A stretch of DNA of 64,000 bases, taken from NCBI GenBank assembly GCA_013397115.1, contig VWZW01000879.1, forward strand, positions 1,877,600 to 1,941,599, read 5' to 3'. The position numbers and the translations under genes were made by a program. This DNA comes from Edolisoma coerulescens. Taxonomy: Eukaryota > Chordata > Aves > Passeriformes > Campephagidae. Numbering within the stretch: the first letter of the stretch is position 1; the number at the start of each line of letters is the position of its first letter. Below, piece by piece: positions 13,517-25,560 of the stretch. The notes beneath the pieces were generated by a model that was not told the origin of the DNA, searched no databases, and saw nothing but the letters and a program-made list of their open reading frames with translations.

Positions 13517-13704
13517 CACGGAACAATCGCATGCCTCGGTCGTGAGAAACCAGGTCTGCATTCAGATAATCTTTGTGACAAGATCAATTTCAAGACTAGA
13601 GGATTCAAGCCACGGACTTCAGCAAGAACTAGAGAGGCCAGAAAACCTCAGCACCATTTAGTGTTTCATTAGCACCTGTTCTCCCGGTGGCACTTTAGAA
13701 AATC

Positions 13705-13742
13705 ACACCCAGGTTACAGACGGGAAAACTGAGGCATGCCTT
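13705..13742 (+). mobile_element. Short MIR SINE tail-like fragment
   Basis: The segment with 'TTACAGACGGGAAAACTGAGG' character matches the well-known MIR stretch of TTACAGATGAGGAAACTGAGGC type. It is only about 35 bp long. The match is distinctive, but the length keeps the assignment tentative. Confidence 0.45.
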
Positions 13743-16700
13743 TTAAAAAAGATTCATCAGACATCAATCACAACCCAAAAAAACCCCACTGCAAGCAGGC
13801 TGCTGCTGTGGATGTGAGGCACAATTTACCAGCAGGGTGAAGTTCTCCCTAGCCAGACATCAGACCATGGAATGTGATGACGATGGCACAGGGCACTGGT
13901 GCACAGGGACAGTCTGTGGGAAGCCTTCTGCCTGCACAACCTCCCTCCTCTGCCCAGATGAGCCATGTGGCCTGTGTGAGTACCAAAACAATTGTTTTTG
14001 CAGTGCCAGAGTCAGTTATGTCTGAAAGGCTGCCCACAAGCACGGTGAGCAGTGTCATTAGGCTGCTGGCTGGGCACTGGAAGATGGATGTGTTGTTCAC
14101 TTTCATGCAGGCAGTTAACAGCACAGCTATTTGGTTACATGAATTTACAAGCTTAGCTGCCAAATAGAGGAGACCACAGGTTAACAGCAAGGGGTGAAGG
14201 TGCTTGTAAAGGTGCAAGCTGAGCCCTGAACCAAGGTGATTACAGCTCACTGGGAGCTCTTGAAACCCATTAGTGCCAGAGCAAGGAGCTGTCAAGATCC
14301 ACAGATGAGAAGCTAAGTTTGCAAGCTCAGGGGTGACCAGCCACGTACAGGGAAGGGAATCTGCTTTGCTCTCACACAGTATCTCCCTCTTCTCTCTCAA
14401 GCAGCCACCTGCAAACCAGCCCCAAGCCTCCCCTGGCAGGGAAAACAGACTCTTAGACTACCCTGCCTTTGAAAGCCACACTCCTACATCCACCCCTGCG
14501 CCTCCCCAATTCTGCAGGCAGCATCCCCACACTTGTCAGCTCCTCTCAGGAGCTACCAGAAGGTACTCCTGATCCCTGATCTGGATTAAGCCCTTAGGAA
14601 TGCAGATCTGCTGTACACTTTGGAAAGGAGCAGAAAATAGTTTTCCCTAATAGGCATCTTATTTCTCCATGCTGTCCTCTCCCCCAAAATAAATAAAGGT
14701 ACTTTAAGGTGTCAGACAAGTCATCACACTTTAATTTCTCCCTTTGGCAAGCCTAGCCACTAATTCAGTCTTGTTATAGTTTTCCCACTAGGGACAAAAT
14801 ACATACTGAGCTTTGAAAACCCATTGTGTAGTAGCAATTGTTGCTGTAAGCCAGTGGCTCTTTTGCTTTGTTCAGCACCGTGTGCTTCTGTCTCCTGTGA
14901 GATATTGTTTTGTTAAGGCCTGCTATTGATTAAAAGGGAGAGGAATTGAATTCCAAATGGGAGCAGCTAAAACGTTCTAAAATGCTGCATAAAAAATGTG
15001 AACATTCAAAATAATCTTAGAGGCAAGTAGCTTTCCTAAACCAGATGCATTTTTCCCTCAGTCCTTGCTCACGACAACGTCTCACCTCAGGGCTGACTTG
15101 CAGTTCAGGCCCAGGATAAGGGCCACACCCTCATCCATGTCTTTGGGGCTGATGGATGCTGCAGAGCAATCTGGGGGCTGCCCCGGGCATGACATCAAGC
15201 TCCAGGGCACTCCTCAGGGAGCAACCCTGGGCATTTGTCCTCTGTCCTAATGCAGCGCCACAGTTCCCAGTGTGGATGCAGTAATAAGTAAATAGGCATA
15301 AAGGTGCCCCAGGCTCCTTCAGCTTCTCTTCTACCTGATACAAAGAGATTGATTATTCCCTGGTTGATCATCAAATAGTCTATCTTCATCTACAACAGGA
15401 TTTTTACCTCTATAACTACACCAGAGTAACAGGATAGGGGATGCTCTTGTATAGCAGAGCAGCAATCACTACTGTCCCAGAGCAGGGGCTGAGCTGACCT
15501 GACTACAGCTTCCCTCTAAGCAGTGGACAGGAAGGGCAGAAGTCCCATGGGTCCCCAGGCAGCAGCCGCAGCACCGGGTCAGACCTGCTTTTCTGCATCC
15601 CCATGGCACAGCATGGACCGCTACCCATGCCCAAGCCATGGGCAATTGCCTCAACACATCTTGCGCCCTCTTGGTGGCTCCAGATGGACTCTGAGCTGCC
15701 CCACTGGCAGGCTCATGGCATTTTCACAGTCTCATGCTCCAGGCACTTGCCTGTGTATTGTTTTGGCCCTGTTGGGTTGAAACATGGGGAAATGAGGAGA
15801 CTCTATGACGCTGCTTTTCCTCTGTCTGGACGATACTGCATTTCATTGACCTTTGAAGTAACTTGCAGGGAAGGGGGAGCTGGAGAGAGGTGGGGTAGAT
15901 TTCTAAATCTTCTTCAGCTAGTTTCCGCATTTGCACTAGAAAAATAACTGCAGGGTTGCAACATCCTTTGTGCAACCTGCTAGGAGTAGTGGGTCTACCG
16001 CCTGGGAAAACCTGGTGTCACTTAACAAGAAGGCAATACATGACTGTTCTGTAGGAGTTAGCCAAAGAGATTTTGATAGGGAGTGGTGATTCCTCTAGGA
16101 TCTTCTGATGATCCCAAAATAAATAGAGAGGAAGTAATACAGAAGAGTGGAACCCATATCAGTTTTGTTGTAGGATTTAATAGAAAACAGAGGTTTTTAT
16201 AAAGAGGTTTTTACATGCCACATGTTGCTGGCAGTCTTCAAACACCAAAAGTCTACTTGTGCCACTGTGCTGAAGGCAACTTATCCGAAGACATAGTGGT
16301 AGCGGCAGAAAGGAGAAACCAGGTCCCTCTTCCCACTTTCTGATGGTGAATGGTCACAAACAAATGCTACTGAAAAGCACAAGGGACCACAGCTTGCCTC
16401 TCCGCTGATTCTCATCCACTTTACCTCAGAGACAATTAGCCTTTTTCTTCAAGAGTTTCAGCTCATTTTGCAGATTACTATGTCAACATTTAAGTATGAA
16501 TGATAATGGTAGCACATCTGTAAGAACTTATCTCGGACTCAAGAGTTCTTAATAGTCACTAAGCGCAGCACTAAAATCCTTATTAGAGGGATATGGAGCT
16601 AAAATACTGCCCTAAAGCAGGTGGTCTGGAGAATGTGCTTCCAGACGTAAGATTCCGGCAGTGCTCTTTTCATGAGCAGCACTTTTCCAAGCTAGCCATG

Positions 16701-17370
16701 CTGGCCCATGCAGTTCTCCCAGAGCAGCCACTTCTGAAAGACATGAACTCTGTGTGCTGAATAGCACTATTGTACTCACAGTGTTATATTTCAGTGTCAA
16801 ATACAAATGTGCTTGGCAAAAATAGAGTAATGGTTACAAAATACAGGCACACTTTTCAAAATGTTGCTATCAGAGAGATTTCTGGAAAAGGGAGATGTGC
16901 TTGGCAGGGACAGTCCCATGTTTCAGCTGAAGGAGCACTGGCAGTGATGCACCCCACTGTGATATGCCACGGCGTTTGTGGAAATAAGGGTACAGGGCGG
17001 ATCAAGGGCTAACGAAGATTACAGCAGCCTCCACCCATGTGTACATCCCTGGCCCTAGCCCAGGCTGCCACGTAACCCCGTGCTTGACAGTGATCAAAGG
17101 GTTCAGCGTGAGCTGAGAAAGTCACACGGGGGGAGGGGGAGCAGTGATCCCCAGCCTCCAGCCCACCCTTTGTTTAGCTTGCTCACAAGTTTCCCAGCTA
17201 TGTTTGAACTCCTGTCTCACACTCGCCAGCACTCAGCCACTGCTGGTGGTTTCAGGGAGATGAGCAATCAACCTTGACTTCACATTAACTTCATCTGAAT
17301 TACATTTGAATCCTTTCCAAAAAAAGAATTTTAAAGCTTTTTGTTCAAGAGAGGGTGTAGACAGGAGGGG
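13743..17370. other. Unique non-coding DNA, no gene seen
   Basis: The stretch contains a 183-codon minus-strand frame (13849-14400). It is overlapped on the plus strand by frames of 62 and 97 codons and has no recognised domain. Otherwise there are only short frames. An AT-richer part around 14880-15060 has no distinct feature. Confidence 0.5.
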
Positions 17371-17389
17371 AAAAAAAAAAAAAAAAAAA
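17371..17389. repeat. Poly(A) tract, 19 A
   Basis: An uninterrupted run of 19 adenines follows GGGG. No retrotransposed gene body could be recognised upstream, so it is listed only as a homopolymer. Confidence 0.95.
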
Positions 17390-20300
17390 GACACTGAAAA
17401 CATGGGGGAGGAATTAGATTTAGAAGAGCCCTTTGGAGTTATTTCAATTAGTCTGGGTACCGGAGACCTCTGGAGAAAGGCTCCTCTTAGAGCTGCTGAA
17501 GTAGAACAGAGCATTTCAGGGTCTCACTTTCACACTGAAATGGTAGCAGCACAGCAAAAGCCTCTTCCTCTGGATTCATTTATCTTCTCGAATGCACAGG
17601 GCTGCACTTGGTGCTGTGTAGCTCTCAGCAGCAGCTTACCTCTGACAGATTTCACAGAAGCATGTGCCCATGCCTTGGCAGTGGGGATGCAAGCAGGCAC
17701 AGCAGTGTTTTGAACCCTCAGACACGGTGGCTTGAGAAGTGGAAACAAACATTTAATCCTGGCACTGGTGAAATCCAGGGGCCTGCTGGTCATTCCTCAC
17801 CCTGCTGGTTGTTGATGCTAGGGTGGTCAATGCTTTGAGGCACAGAGTTTGAAACAGCCCTTGAGCAGGAGAATTGATCCATTTTTGCCAGGCAGAACTT
17901 TTGTAAAGTGCTTTCTTGACGAAGCAAGCCTGCTTAGAGTTTGCTCTCAATATTTTCAAATATTAGGCAAAAACCCCCAACTAAAAAGCTAAAAGGCTAC
18001 AAAAGCGAAAATCCTTCCCTAAAGGTCTCACACTGCATTACTGGGAAGACTAAAAGAATCTGACATAGGCTACCAATCAACTGCAAATTTCTAGGCTTTC
18101 TTCAATCCTTATAATATCAAGAATATCCCTTAAAACCATCAGGCCAAGATACAGAGAGGTTCACTGACTGATTTTCTTGAGAAGGCTCTTGCCATTCCTG
18201 CCTCAGGTAGTTCAGCTGCTTTAGTGAGAAGCCAAGTGTCTGTGTATATTTGTCTGAGCATGTGCAGCAGTGTTTATTCACAAGACCAACATGAAGCACA
18301 GCAGTAGGAGGAACAGGGCTGGCTGGGCTGCACGGAGTGTCACAGGGGAGCTTTGTGCAGATAATGTGCCTGGTTCCATCTATTTTCACTGCAAGCTAAC
18401 AGGCTGGGTTTCTCAAGCAGAAGCCCCTAATTGACAAGAGTATGTCCTGAAAGTTGGAAACAGATTGATGGCTGACACTGAATAAAAGTGTATTTACTTT
18501 TGGCTCCTGGGGGTTTGGCTCTGTTGCTGATACCAAAATGTCTGAGCCCAGTATCAGTGTGTACGTAGCAGAGTGGATATTTGCTGGAAACACAGCCTAA
18601 ATTATTCATGAACGTTTTACAGTCTTGAATCCTTTCATTCCTTCATGTCTGTTGTACAAAAGAAAACACCTATCTTCCCTACTTATAGATTTTGTAAAGC
18701 AAAACTGGCCAGCAAAGCTTGACAGTTGAGAGAAAACAAAAAATAATAATTGTTAAGCATCAGCTACTGTACCTCCCCTGCTGAAATTAATGGAGCCGCT
18801 GCTTGAAACAAAAGCAGAGACAGAGCTCTCCAGGAAGCAGTGGGCAAGTTTGTTTGCAGTTTAGTTGCAATCACCCATTCCAGCAGTATTTCCATCTGCC
18901 TCCAAATACTCAGTGTGGCTACAGACAGAACTCAGGGATAGATGGGCTACAGGCTGGGTCCAGGTACCTGGCAATTCCCACCGATGCACATTTGTTTTCC
19001 AGCTATTTCTTCCAGAAGAGGAAATCTGAGACAAATGTTTGTTGTCACTTGAAAAAGGAAAGCAGACCTGAATTTTATAAACTGTTATTCAGGCTCCATG
19101 TTCAATATCAAAGCACTTTATAACTACTAGTCAAGTGCAGGTCCTGTGTCCCATGACTTTTCAGCAGGAGCTCACAGATAATCATTAAATTTTAGAACAA
19201 GCTTATTTGTAGACAGGAAAATTAACAGAGGGGTTGCTGGAATCATCCTTCGTCTTCTCAAAGGGTGTTGTTGGAGCTTTCAGCTGGACAATGTCTCTCT
19301 ACACAGAACAGAGAAATCCCACTTTGGACAGAAAAACCTTCCACGTGAAAATCTCTGTCTTATCTTACTTCAGAAGGCAGTGGGCTACAAGAGGAAAATA
19401 AGTCCTTTGTGAAACGCAGTGTCCAAATCTTTCAACCAGGGCTGCATCGTACCACCAATTTTCACACATTACTTCTCGTTCTTCTGTATGGAAAATCCTC
19501 TCCTGTTCTCAAAGGGCAGCTGGCCTACAGGAGGGCCACCAAAATGCACTGTATGCAAAGTTGCCCAGTACACAGAAGAAACATAGGGAAGAAGGAAAAG
19601 TTCCTTCACTGACGAGCAATCTTACATGTTACTTGTAACAACAGGGAGTAAACACTATTCAGGAAGAAAGATAATTTTTCAAGCTGACAGAACGGCTTCG
19701 AAGCATAGTAGCTAGCAGAGCCCGGTCCAAGCACGCAGCGAGCGCTTGCGAGGCTCTTTTCACTTACAGTAGAATAGATGGGGCCAGACAGTCTGGCAGC
19801 CTCACAAAGGCACAATGAGCAGGAGCCCTCTTTCCCTGTACACGTATAAACACAAGCACTCTACAATCTTTCACAGCAACACGCCAAAGCAAACACCAAA
19901 TTGACTGTAGTATTTCAGAGAGATGGCCAAAGCTCACAGATATTTTCCATGCGATCCCCTGAAACAATCCAGCGCTTTCATTAGCACAAATGTGAAAATA
20001 TGTGCAGTGGAGAAAAGAGAGATTAGTTTTAGAAAGTTTTAGAAAGGAACATAAACAGAAGCGGGTCTTAGCTTGGCCAGGAATTATTCTGATCCCTGTG
20101 AAAGCAATGCCATGGTTGAGTGCTGGGGTGCAGGATCAGTCCCACCCCACACAAAGCATCACACTTTGTTTGCAGGTGAGGTTAACTGACAGTCACAATG
20201 CCTAAAAATCCTCTCCTCCTTGGCACAAACTGATTTTCTTGAAGGCAGGTGATGCACTCTGCTCAGACACAATCTCTGGTCACAAAATAGCAATGAGGCT

Positions 20301-21126
20301 GAGGCAGTCAGACAGAGGATGGCAGCTGGGATAGCCAGACTTAGTGCACTTGATGTAGACAGCAGCAGGACCTGAAAAGCTGCGAGACCCCATCCTGAAT
20401 GGCTCAGGAGACCCTGATCATCCTGTAGGCCTACAATGAATTTCAGCACCCCATAGCAATGTGTGATGGGGCCAATTAACAGATGGTTAGATTGCAACCC
20501 AAAAACCAGCAGAACAGCACAAGTGTAGTTTTGTGCAGCAGTGTTTAGTTGTGATTCATCATTTTTGCAGTCTATTTTTGCCACGCACTTGGCTTGAAGT
20601 CCAGTTTCACAAATGCTCATCTTCAGCTGGCAATCTGTGGAGCCATGGGATTGGGAGATATTTCCAGGGGGCTCTTAAAAACTGACTGTAAAGCCACAGT
20701 CTGAAAAATGCCTCTTTGAAACCCAGTACCAGGTGAAGCACTCCCTGATGGCTGTTCCTACTGTTGCGCTGTGCCTCAGTGGCACCAAGATGAATTTTCA
20801 TGGAGCTGTGGGAGGAATCAATTTTAAAACTGGTTAAAACAAATGAACAAAAAAAAGGATTACTTTTAACCTGAACTGGTTCACCTGATTATTTGCCATG
20901 TAGTTCTACCAGACCTTTGCTGGCACCACTAAATTAACACAGGAGTGCAAAGGAAATGCTCCTCAAATTGCATCCTAAGGAAAGGAAGGCTAATGCCAGT
21001 AGACTGCTATGGCCCATTTTCCAGTGGGAAACCTCTGACAGCTAGGTCTGTAGTTTCAGCTGTCCAACCCATTCAGCACACTGAAACTAGCCCTAGCCAA
21101 GCTAAGTCAAGGACTTGAGCTGCTCT
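17390..21126. other. Unique non-coding DNA, no gene seen
   Basis: No recognisable repeat or exon. A 153-codon minus-strand frame at 20159-20620 encodes a hydrophobic stretch, but I can place it in no family and see no supporting gene structure. Confidence 0.5.
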
Positions 21127-21211
21127 TAGGCTTACCTGAATCTCTCTCTTCCCCCAGCTGAACAGGCCCAGGACCCACGACCTGCTCTCACAGGGCAAGC
21201 ATTCCATCCAT
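21127..21211 (-). mobile_element. Degenerate CR1 LINE fragment, antisense
   Basis: The order of the plus strand matches the inverted CR1 segment that usually reads AGTCTCC..TTCTCCAGGCTGAACAG..CCCAG..CTGTCCTCACAGGAGAGGTGCTCCA. Here it is 'CCCCCAGCTGAACAGGCCCA' (21151-21170) followed by 'CCTGCTCTCACAGGGCAAGC'. No further CR1 similarity is evident on either side, so this is a short decayed piece. Confidence 0.55.
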
Positions 21212-22209
21212 GGAGGACCTCAAGATTTACCAATTAAAATTTTATTTACTGATCTAAACTCTCACTTAAAAACCTACATTCAAAAGACTCACAAGACTCT
21301 CATACCATTATAAAGTGAAACTCAGGAGAAGTTTCCCAGAAGACTTGTGACTCTCATGTGAAACCACTATAAAGAAGGTTTAACAGTTGTTGCAATAGAA
21401 ATCTTATGCAACAAAGATAACTGCATCAGGCTCAGCCTCCAGCACACTAGGGCCATGCATAAGGTTTCACATGAAGGTCATGAGAGGCTTCAAATGTTTC
21501 AAAGTTTCAAAAGAGTTATCATGATAGAGAAACAAAAGAAGGGACATCTTGTATCTGCCTGCTAATCCAAAGGGGTCTGACTTGCCTGTATGGGGTGCAT
21601 TCAGCAAAAGCAAAAGCTCCCAACAGCGTGCCTTTGGAGGTCACTTCAGACAGCATGGACTTTCTGGTTTTCAGAGACAGTTCGACTGTTTTCGGTGGAG
21701 AAAGACTAAAGAACGCACTGAGAGGACTGACACAAGACGCCCTCCACAAAAGTTGGCCCTTGTAAATGCTATCCTCTCCAGGCTAAAGTACTGTAATTTC
21801 TTTGTTGCAACTACAGCAAGGGCAAAGTTTAATAAACTTATCTATTAATTTGTTTTCATATCATATTTTCTATGGGGAAAAGTTCTACTCTGTTCATAGA
21901 CTACCCATTTTTACATTTTAAATGCAACATAAGATGAATTTTAAATCTAAGGTTATTTCATGCAGCACCTTAGTTTTCAGAAATCTTCTATCCGTGTCTT
22001 CAATATTGCATGACATATGTATGCTTTATATAATAAGTACAGATCATTGAACATCTGAAAAAGGAAGAAATAATAAACTTAGAAAAGCCCACATCTTAAA
22101 GTAATATATAATTCTGGTTACACCCTTTTGAAGAGCGTGCAGCAAAATGAGAAAGGCGGCAGATGCAGATGTGAAAGGGATGGTCAGAGAAATGGGTCAC
22201 GTTCTGAAA
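21212..22209. other. Unique non-coding DNA, AT-rich in the second half
   Basis: No gene or repeat is recognised. The part from about 21840 to 22110 is AT-rich and has no open frame of note. Confidence 0.5.
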
Positions 22210-22520
22210 AAGGGAGACTAAATAAGCCTTGGAGAAGAAGGAGACAGCAGAGCAAGATAAGACAGACATCTCTGTGTTTATGAAATAGAAAAGGTTAACA
22301 GATAACGATTATCCATTGCTTTTCTTAACACAAGAGTAAGAAGGCACTAAAAGAAAACATCTGGCTGAAAGTTGAAAAACAACAACAACAAAGTACTATT
22401 TTACAAAACCATGTGAGAGCACTGTGTGAAGCACCACCATGGATGGTATGAAGCCCAAGGCTTTCCAAAGAAAGGTTCAAGAAGTGATTTAAAAAGTAAT
22501 AAAAGAAAAGCACCTTCAGG
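22210..22520 (+). mobile_element. Ancient CR1/L3-like LINE fragment
   Basis: The stretch follows the order of old CR1/L3-type 3' coding ends. It has an 'ACTAAATAAGCCTTGGAGAAG' segment (22218-22238), a TTATGAAATAG..AAAGGTTAACAG segment, and TTAACACAAGAGTAAGAAGGCAC. Next come an AAAACAACAACAACAAAGTAC-like stretch (about 22376-22396), TTTTACAAAACC and a TGGTATGAAGCCCAAGGC-like stretch. An ACA triplet run at 22379-22391 sits within it. The copy is highly diverged with no intact frame. Weak similarity may continue to about 22730 (CTGTCGGCCACAG near 22662), but this part is uncertain. It is the same class of element as the copy at 2675-3012. Confidence 0.6.
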
Positions 22521-22859
22521 ACTTTTGGACAGGCACAAACATATCCCACAGCCCAGAACACCCCAAGCTGTGCAGGATGCAAGGATCAGAGCGGGTTACA
22601 ATGTGGCCAGCATTACTGTACACTTGCCTTCTTTCTTCTTTTTCTTCCCCAAGCACTTGCTGTCGGCCACAGATAGACACAGGGAAGAGAAGACTCTGGG
22701 GAGCTGAAAGGCCCTGCTCTTGTATTTTCCCTTCAAGATTAGTCTGCTTGAGCTGGCATGCTCTGTCACTTAGCCAAGCTTCAGAGGTGACAGCATGAGG
22801 CAGGCTGAGAAGAAGCACCACAACACCTCTAAATGCTTCCAAGAAAAATGATCCCTCTT

Positions 22860-23060
22860 TCTTTATTATGATATAGCTTGTCATATAATAGCAATAATCA
22901 CAATTGCTTTGTAATATACTTGGAGCAGCTTTGGAGATTGATTAAATGCTTCGGCTTCCCTTCAGCTTTAATCAACCTGAGCAGCTGTTTATCGCTCAGA
23001 ATACTTTAGATCAATAGAGCTTATACCTTTAAAATAGTGTGCTCCACACCAGCTCCCTTA
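22860..23060. other. AT-rich regulatory-type block with inverted TTGATTAAA sites
   Basis: There is no open frame and no repeat similarity. TTGATTAAA at 22938-22946 is mirrored by TTTAATCAA at 22967-22975, a perfect 9-bp inverted repeat with a 20-bp gap. Nearby are CAGCTG, TTTATCG and ATCAATAG cores. TGATTAA is a PBX/homeodomain-type core by general knowledge. Enhancer function is inference. Confidence 0.3.
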
Positions 23061-25424
23061 AAGCTGCAAGCAGTAATTACAATAAGACGGTACTCTGTAG
23101 AGTTAAAAGTAAAGCTCTGTAGAGCTAGAAGTAGGTGTTATAAAATTGATAAAATCACCACAGCCACTAGCATAAGACACTTTTGAAAGGTGGCCTTTCC
23201 TAGTTTCAAATTTGTCCCAAGTTCTTTGATAAATGAGGGGCTGGAAAGACTGCAAGCAAAATTCTGCTCAGACCCTGCCACCAGCTTGAATGAAAGAGCC
23301 AGGAGACAGAGCAGGACACCAGCCCCATCAGCCACAGACCTGTTCTCCAGGAGCCCAGCAGCAGAGGAAATGCCAAGGGTAAGTCCTAAGCACAAATGAG
23401 AATACCTCAACTTAGATGGCAGTACAGGAACTAAAACCATCAGTTTTAAGGATTCCATGAAATACATTTACGTCGTGTGACTGTGTCAGCAGGCAGTTTC
23501 AGGGGCATTACAGCAATAAAACTTTAAACATATTTTGATTACATAAAAATAAGCAAAATCCTACCAAAAGCAGTTTGAAAACTTCTACTGACTTTCACAT
23601 GTTCAGGACCTCACTATCTGTGTTAATCATGGTGCATTAAGTGAATGAAAGTTGAACACCAGGCATAAAATCATCAAATCCAGACGAAACACACTGGAAA
23701 AGTTCATTTCATCATACTGCCAGACAAGACAAGACAAACTCTTGGCTGGTGCCTTGAAAAGACAAATATTTGGATAGGAAAAGAAAGAGCAGTTCAAGTC
23801 ACTGCTTCTAAAATGATATGTTATGGAAAATCATTGCATCACTTTTACTAGCAGTTCACAGCTACTCATTAATTTTGCAAAATTGCAGTAGCTGCTGCTT
23901 TCTGAGGTCTTCTGGGGCAGCAAGGCATCTTGCCTGCTCATAAGGGAACAAAAAGCGATGACCAAGGGAACTGCTACGTGAAAAATAGTGTTTACATGGA
24001 AAGTGACAAGATTTGGTTCATTCTATACACATCTAGGACCTGTGTTTAACAGAGACAACATTAGGACTGGTTTTTCCACCCACATATCCACAGCAATACA
24101 GGTCCTTTTCCACAGCAGGGAAGACACCGTAAAGCAGTATTAATGTCATGTTGTGTCAACAAATACATAGCACGCCAGGACTTGACCCTTTTAGGTGGTC
24201 TAGCCCTCTAACCCTCATCTGATCCCAGCACTAAGCAGAGGAATGAGAAAATTGTCAGGCAAAATATGCCACATACTACATTTGCTTTGTTAGACATTAA
24301 GGCATATTAAGTTAATTATCATTAAAATCCAATTAAGAACATGGTGAAAAATACTCTAGGTGTTTAGGAGGCCCCAGCCTTCCAGTCGATCAGGCGAGGG
24401 AAGAAGAAAGCAGATAAAACAAGATAAACACAGCCTGTCATTCCTGTTGCCATTCAGAAGAGGAGGAATGCTAGATATTCGGGAGCTTTTCCACTTTATT
24501 GTATTTTCCTGTTTTTCTCAAATGCATCTGGAATTTCCGCTGTTAAGAAAAGGAGGGAGATGAGGGAATATGGGCTCTTCAAGTTATTTTATAAACCCAG
24601 CAAACGTTTCACACATTTCAATTTCTGCCACTCTGTGTTCCTTTTCACACTGCTAGCCACTTGAAAGCCTCTTGCAGGGGAGAAGCTACCAGAGAAAATA
24701 GTTTTGGATGCTCCTTGTTTATTATATGCAGATTAAGCAGTTCTTATTAACTCAGTCTCCATTCTTCCTTCATAGGTAGCAGTGCTGTGATATTATTTGC
24801 AAGCAGCCAAGGTAATTACCATCCAGCAGGGTCCAATTGTTTTCAATTAAAAGCTTGACTGAAGTCTTTAGTTTTTAATACCATTGTGACCATCTGCTTT
24901 CACTGAAGTTCATCAGCAAAGGCACAGGCCTCATTCTAATGCTGCTTAATTATATGGAGGAACTATTTTTTTTTGGTCAGAGGTTCATTTTCTCTTGCTA
25001 AAGAAATGGGCAGCAACAGGGCTGCCTGGCTTCTCTAATAGCCTGCAGCAAGATAGACTATCCAGGAAGATCATTACCTTCCTGGGAGATCCAGCTGTTA
25101 TTGCACTGACAAAAAGATCCAGGGGACCAACAGGAGAAAGCAGTTAACCTCAGCTGCCCTCCTCCCCATTCAGTCACTTGCCTCCTTTTTCTACCAGCAA
25201 ATCTGAAAAGGCCACAAGGAAGAGGATTTAATCTAAAACAGAGAGTACGATCCTCCCCTGCTGATTAGATTTTCAGACTTGGTTCCAGGCCAGGAGCGCA
25301 GGCAGGCTCTCCCGCCTGGGCACACATCCCCTCCTCCTTACACATGCAGTGAATCTTTTGCAGTCCTGTATCATCTCAGATCTGAGGATCTTCAAATCCC
25401 TTGCAGGCATTCATTAAGCCCCGT
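23061..25424. other. Unique non-coding DNA
   Basis: No gene is recognised. The part 24740-24970 is AT-rich with TTAATTAT- and TTCAATTAAAAG-type cores and could be regulatory, but it is less distinctive than the block at 22860-23060. Confidence 0.5.
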
Positions 25425-25560
25425 GCAATCCCCAGGAGAGGTAAGTAAATATAATTTTCCAGATGGGGAAATTAGGGCGGCAAGAGGTTAAGTGACTAGC
25501 CTGAGGCCGAACAACAAATAAGTGGCAGAATCAGCATGAGGATCTGCCAAGTCCCAGGTT
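25425..25560 (+). mobile_element. MIR SINE, 3' half
   Basis: The order of the MIR 3' half is preserved: GAGGTAAGTA, then TTTTCCAGATGGGGAAATTAG, then AGAGGTTAAGTGACTAGCC, then AATAAGTGGCAGAATCAGCATGAGGATCT and CCCAGG. Known MIRs read GAGGTAGGTA, TTTACAGATGAGGAAACTGAGG, GAGGTTAAGTAACTTGCC, TAGTAAGTGGCAGAGCCGGGATT and CCCAGG. Divergence is high, as expected for a copy of Mesozoic age in a sauropsid genome. Confidence 0.8.

Noticed and set aside
13849..14400. 183-codon minus-strand open frame
   Set aside because: No recognised domain, overlapped by plus-strand frames, and of a length expected a few times by chance in 64 kb.
17300..17389. Poly(A) tract as the tail of a processed pseudogene
   Set aside because: No recognisable gene body upstream and no flanking duplication was seen.
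19500..19560. Possible CR1 scrap (GGAGGGCCACCAAAATG)
   Set aside because: Similarity is limited to about 17 bases with no CR1 sequence on either side.
20159..20620. 153-codon minus-strand frame with hydrophobic, membrane-like stretches
   Set aside because: Hydrophobicity alone is weak evidence. No family match was recognised, and no splice or promoter context supports it.
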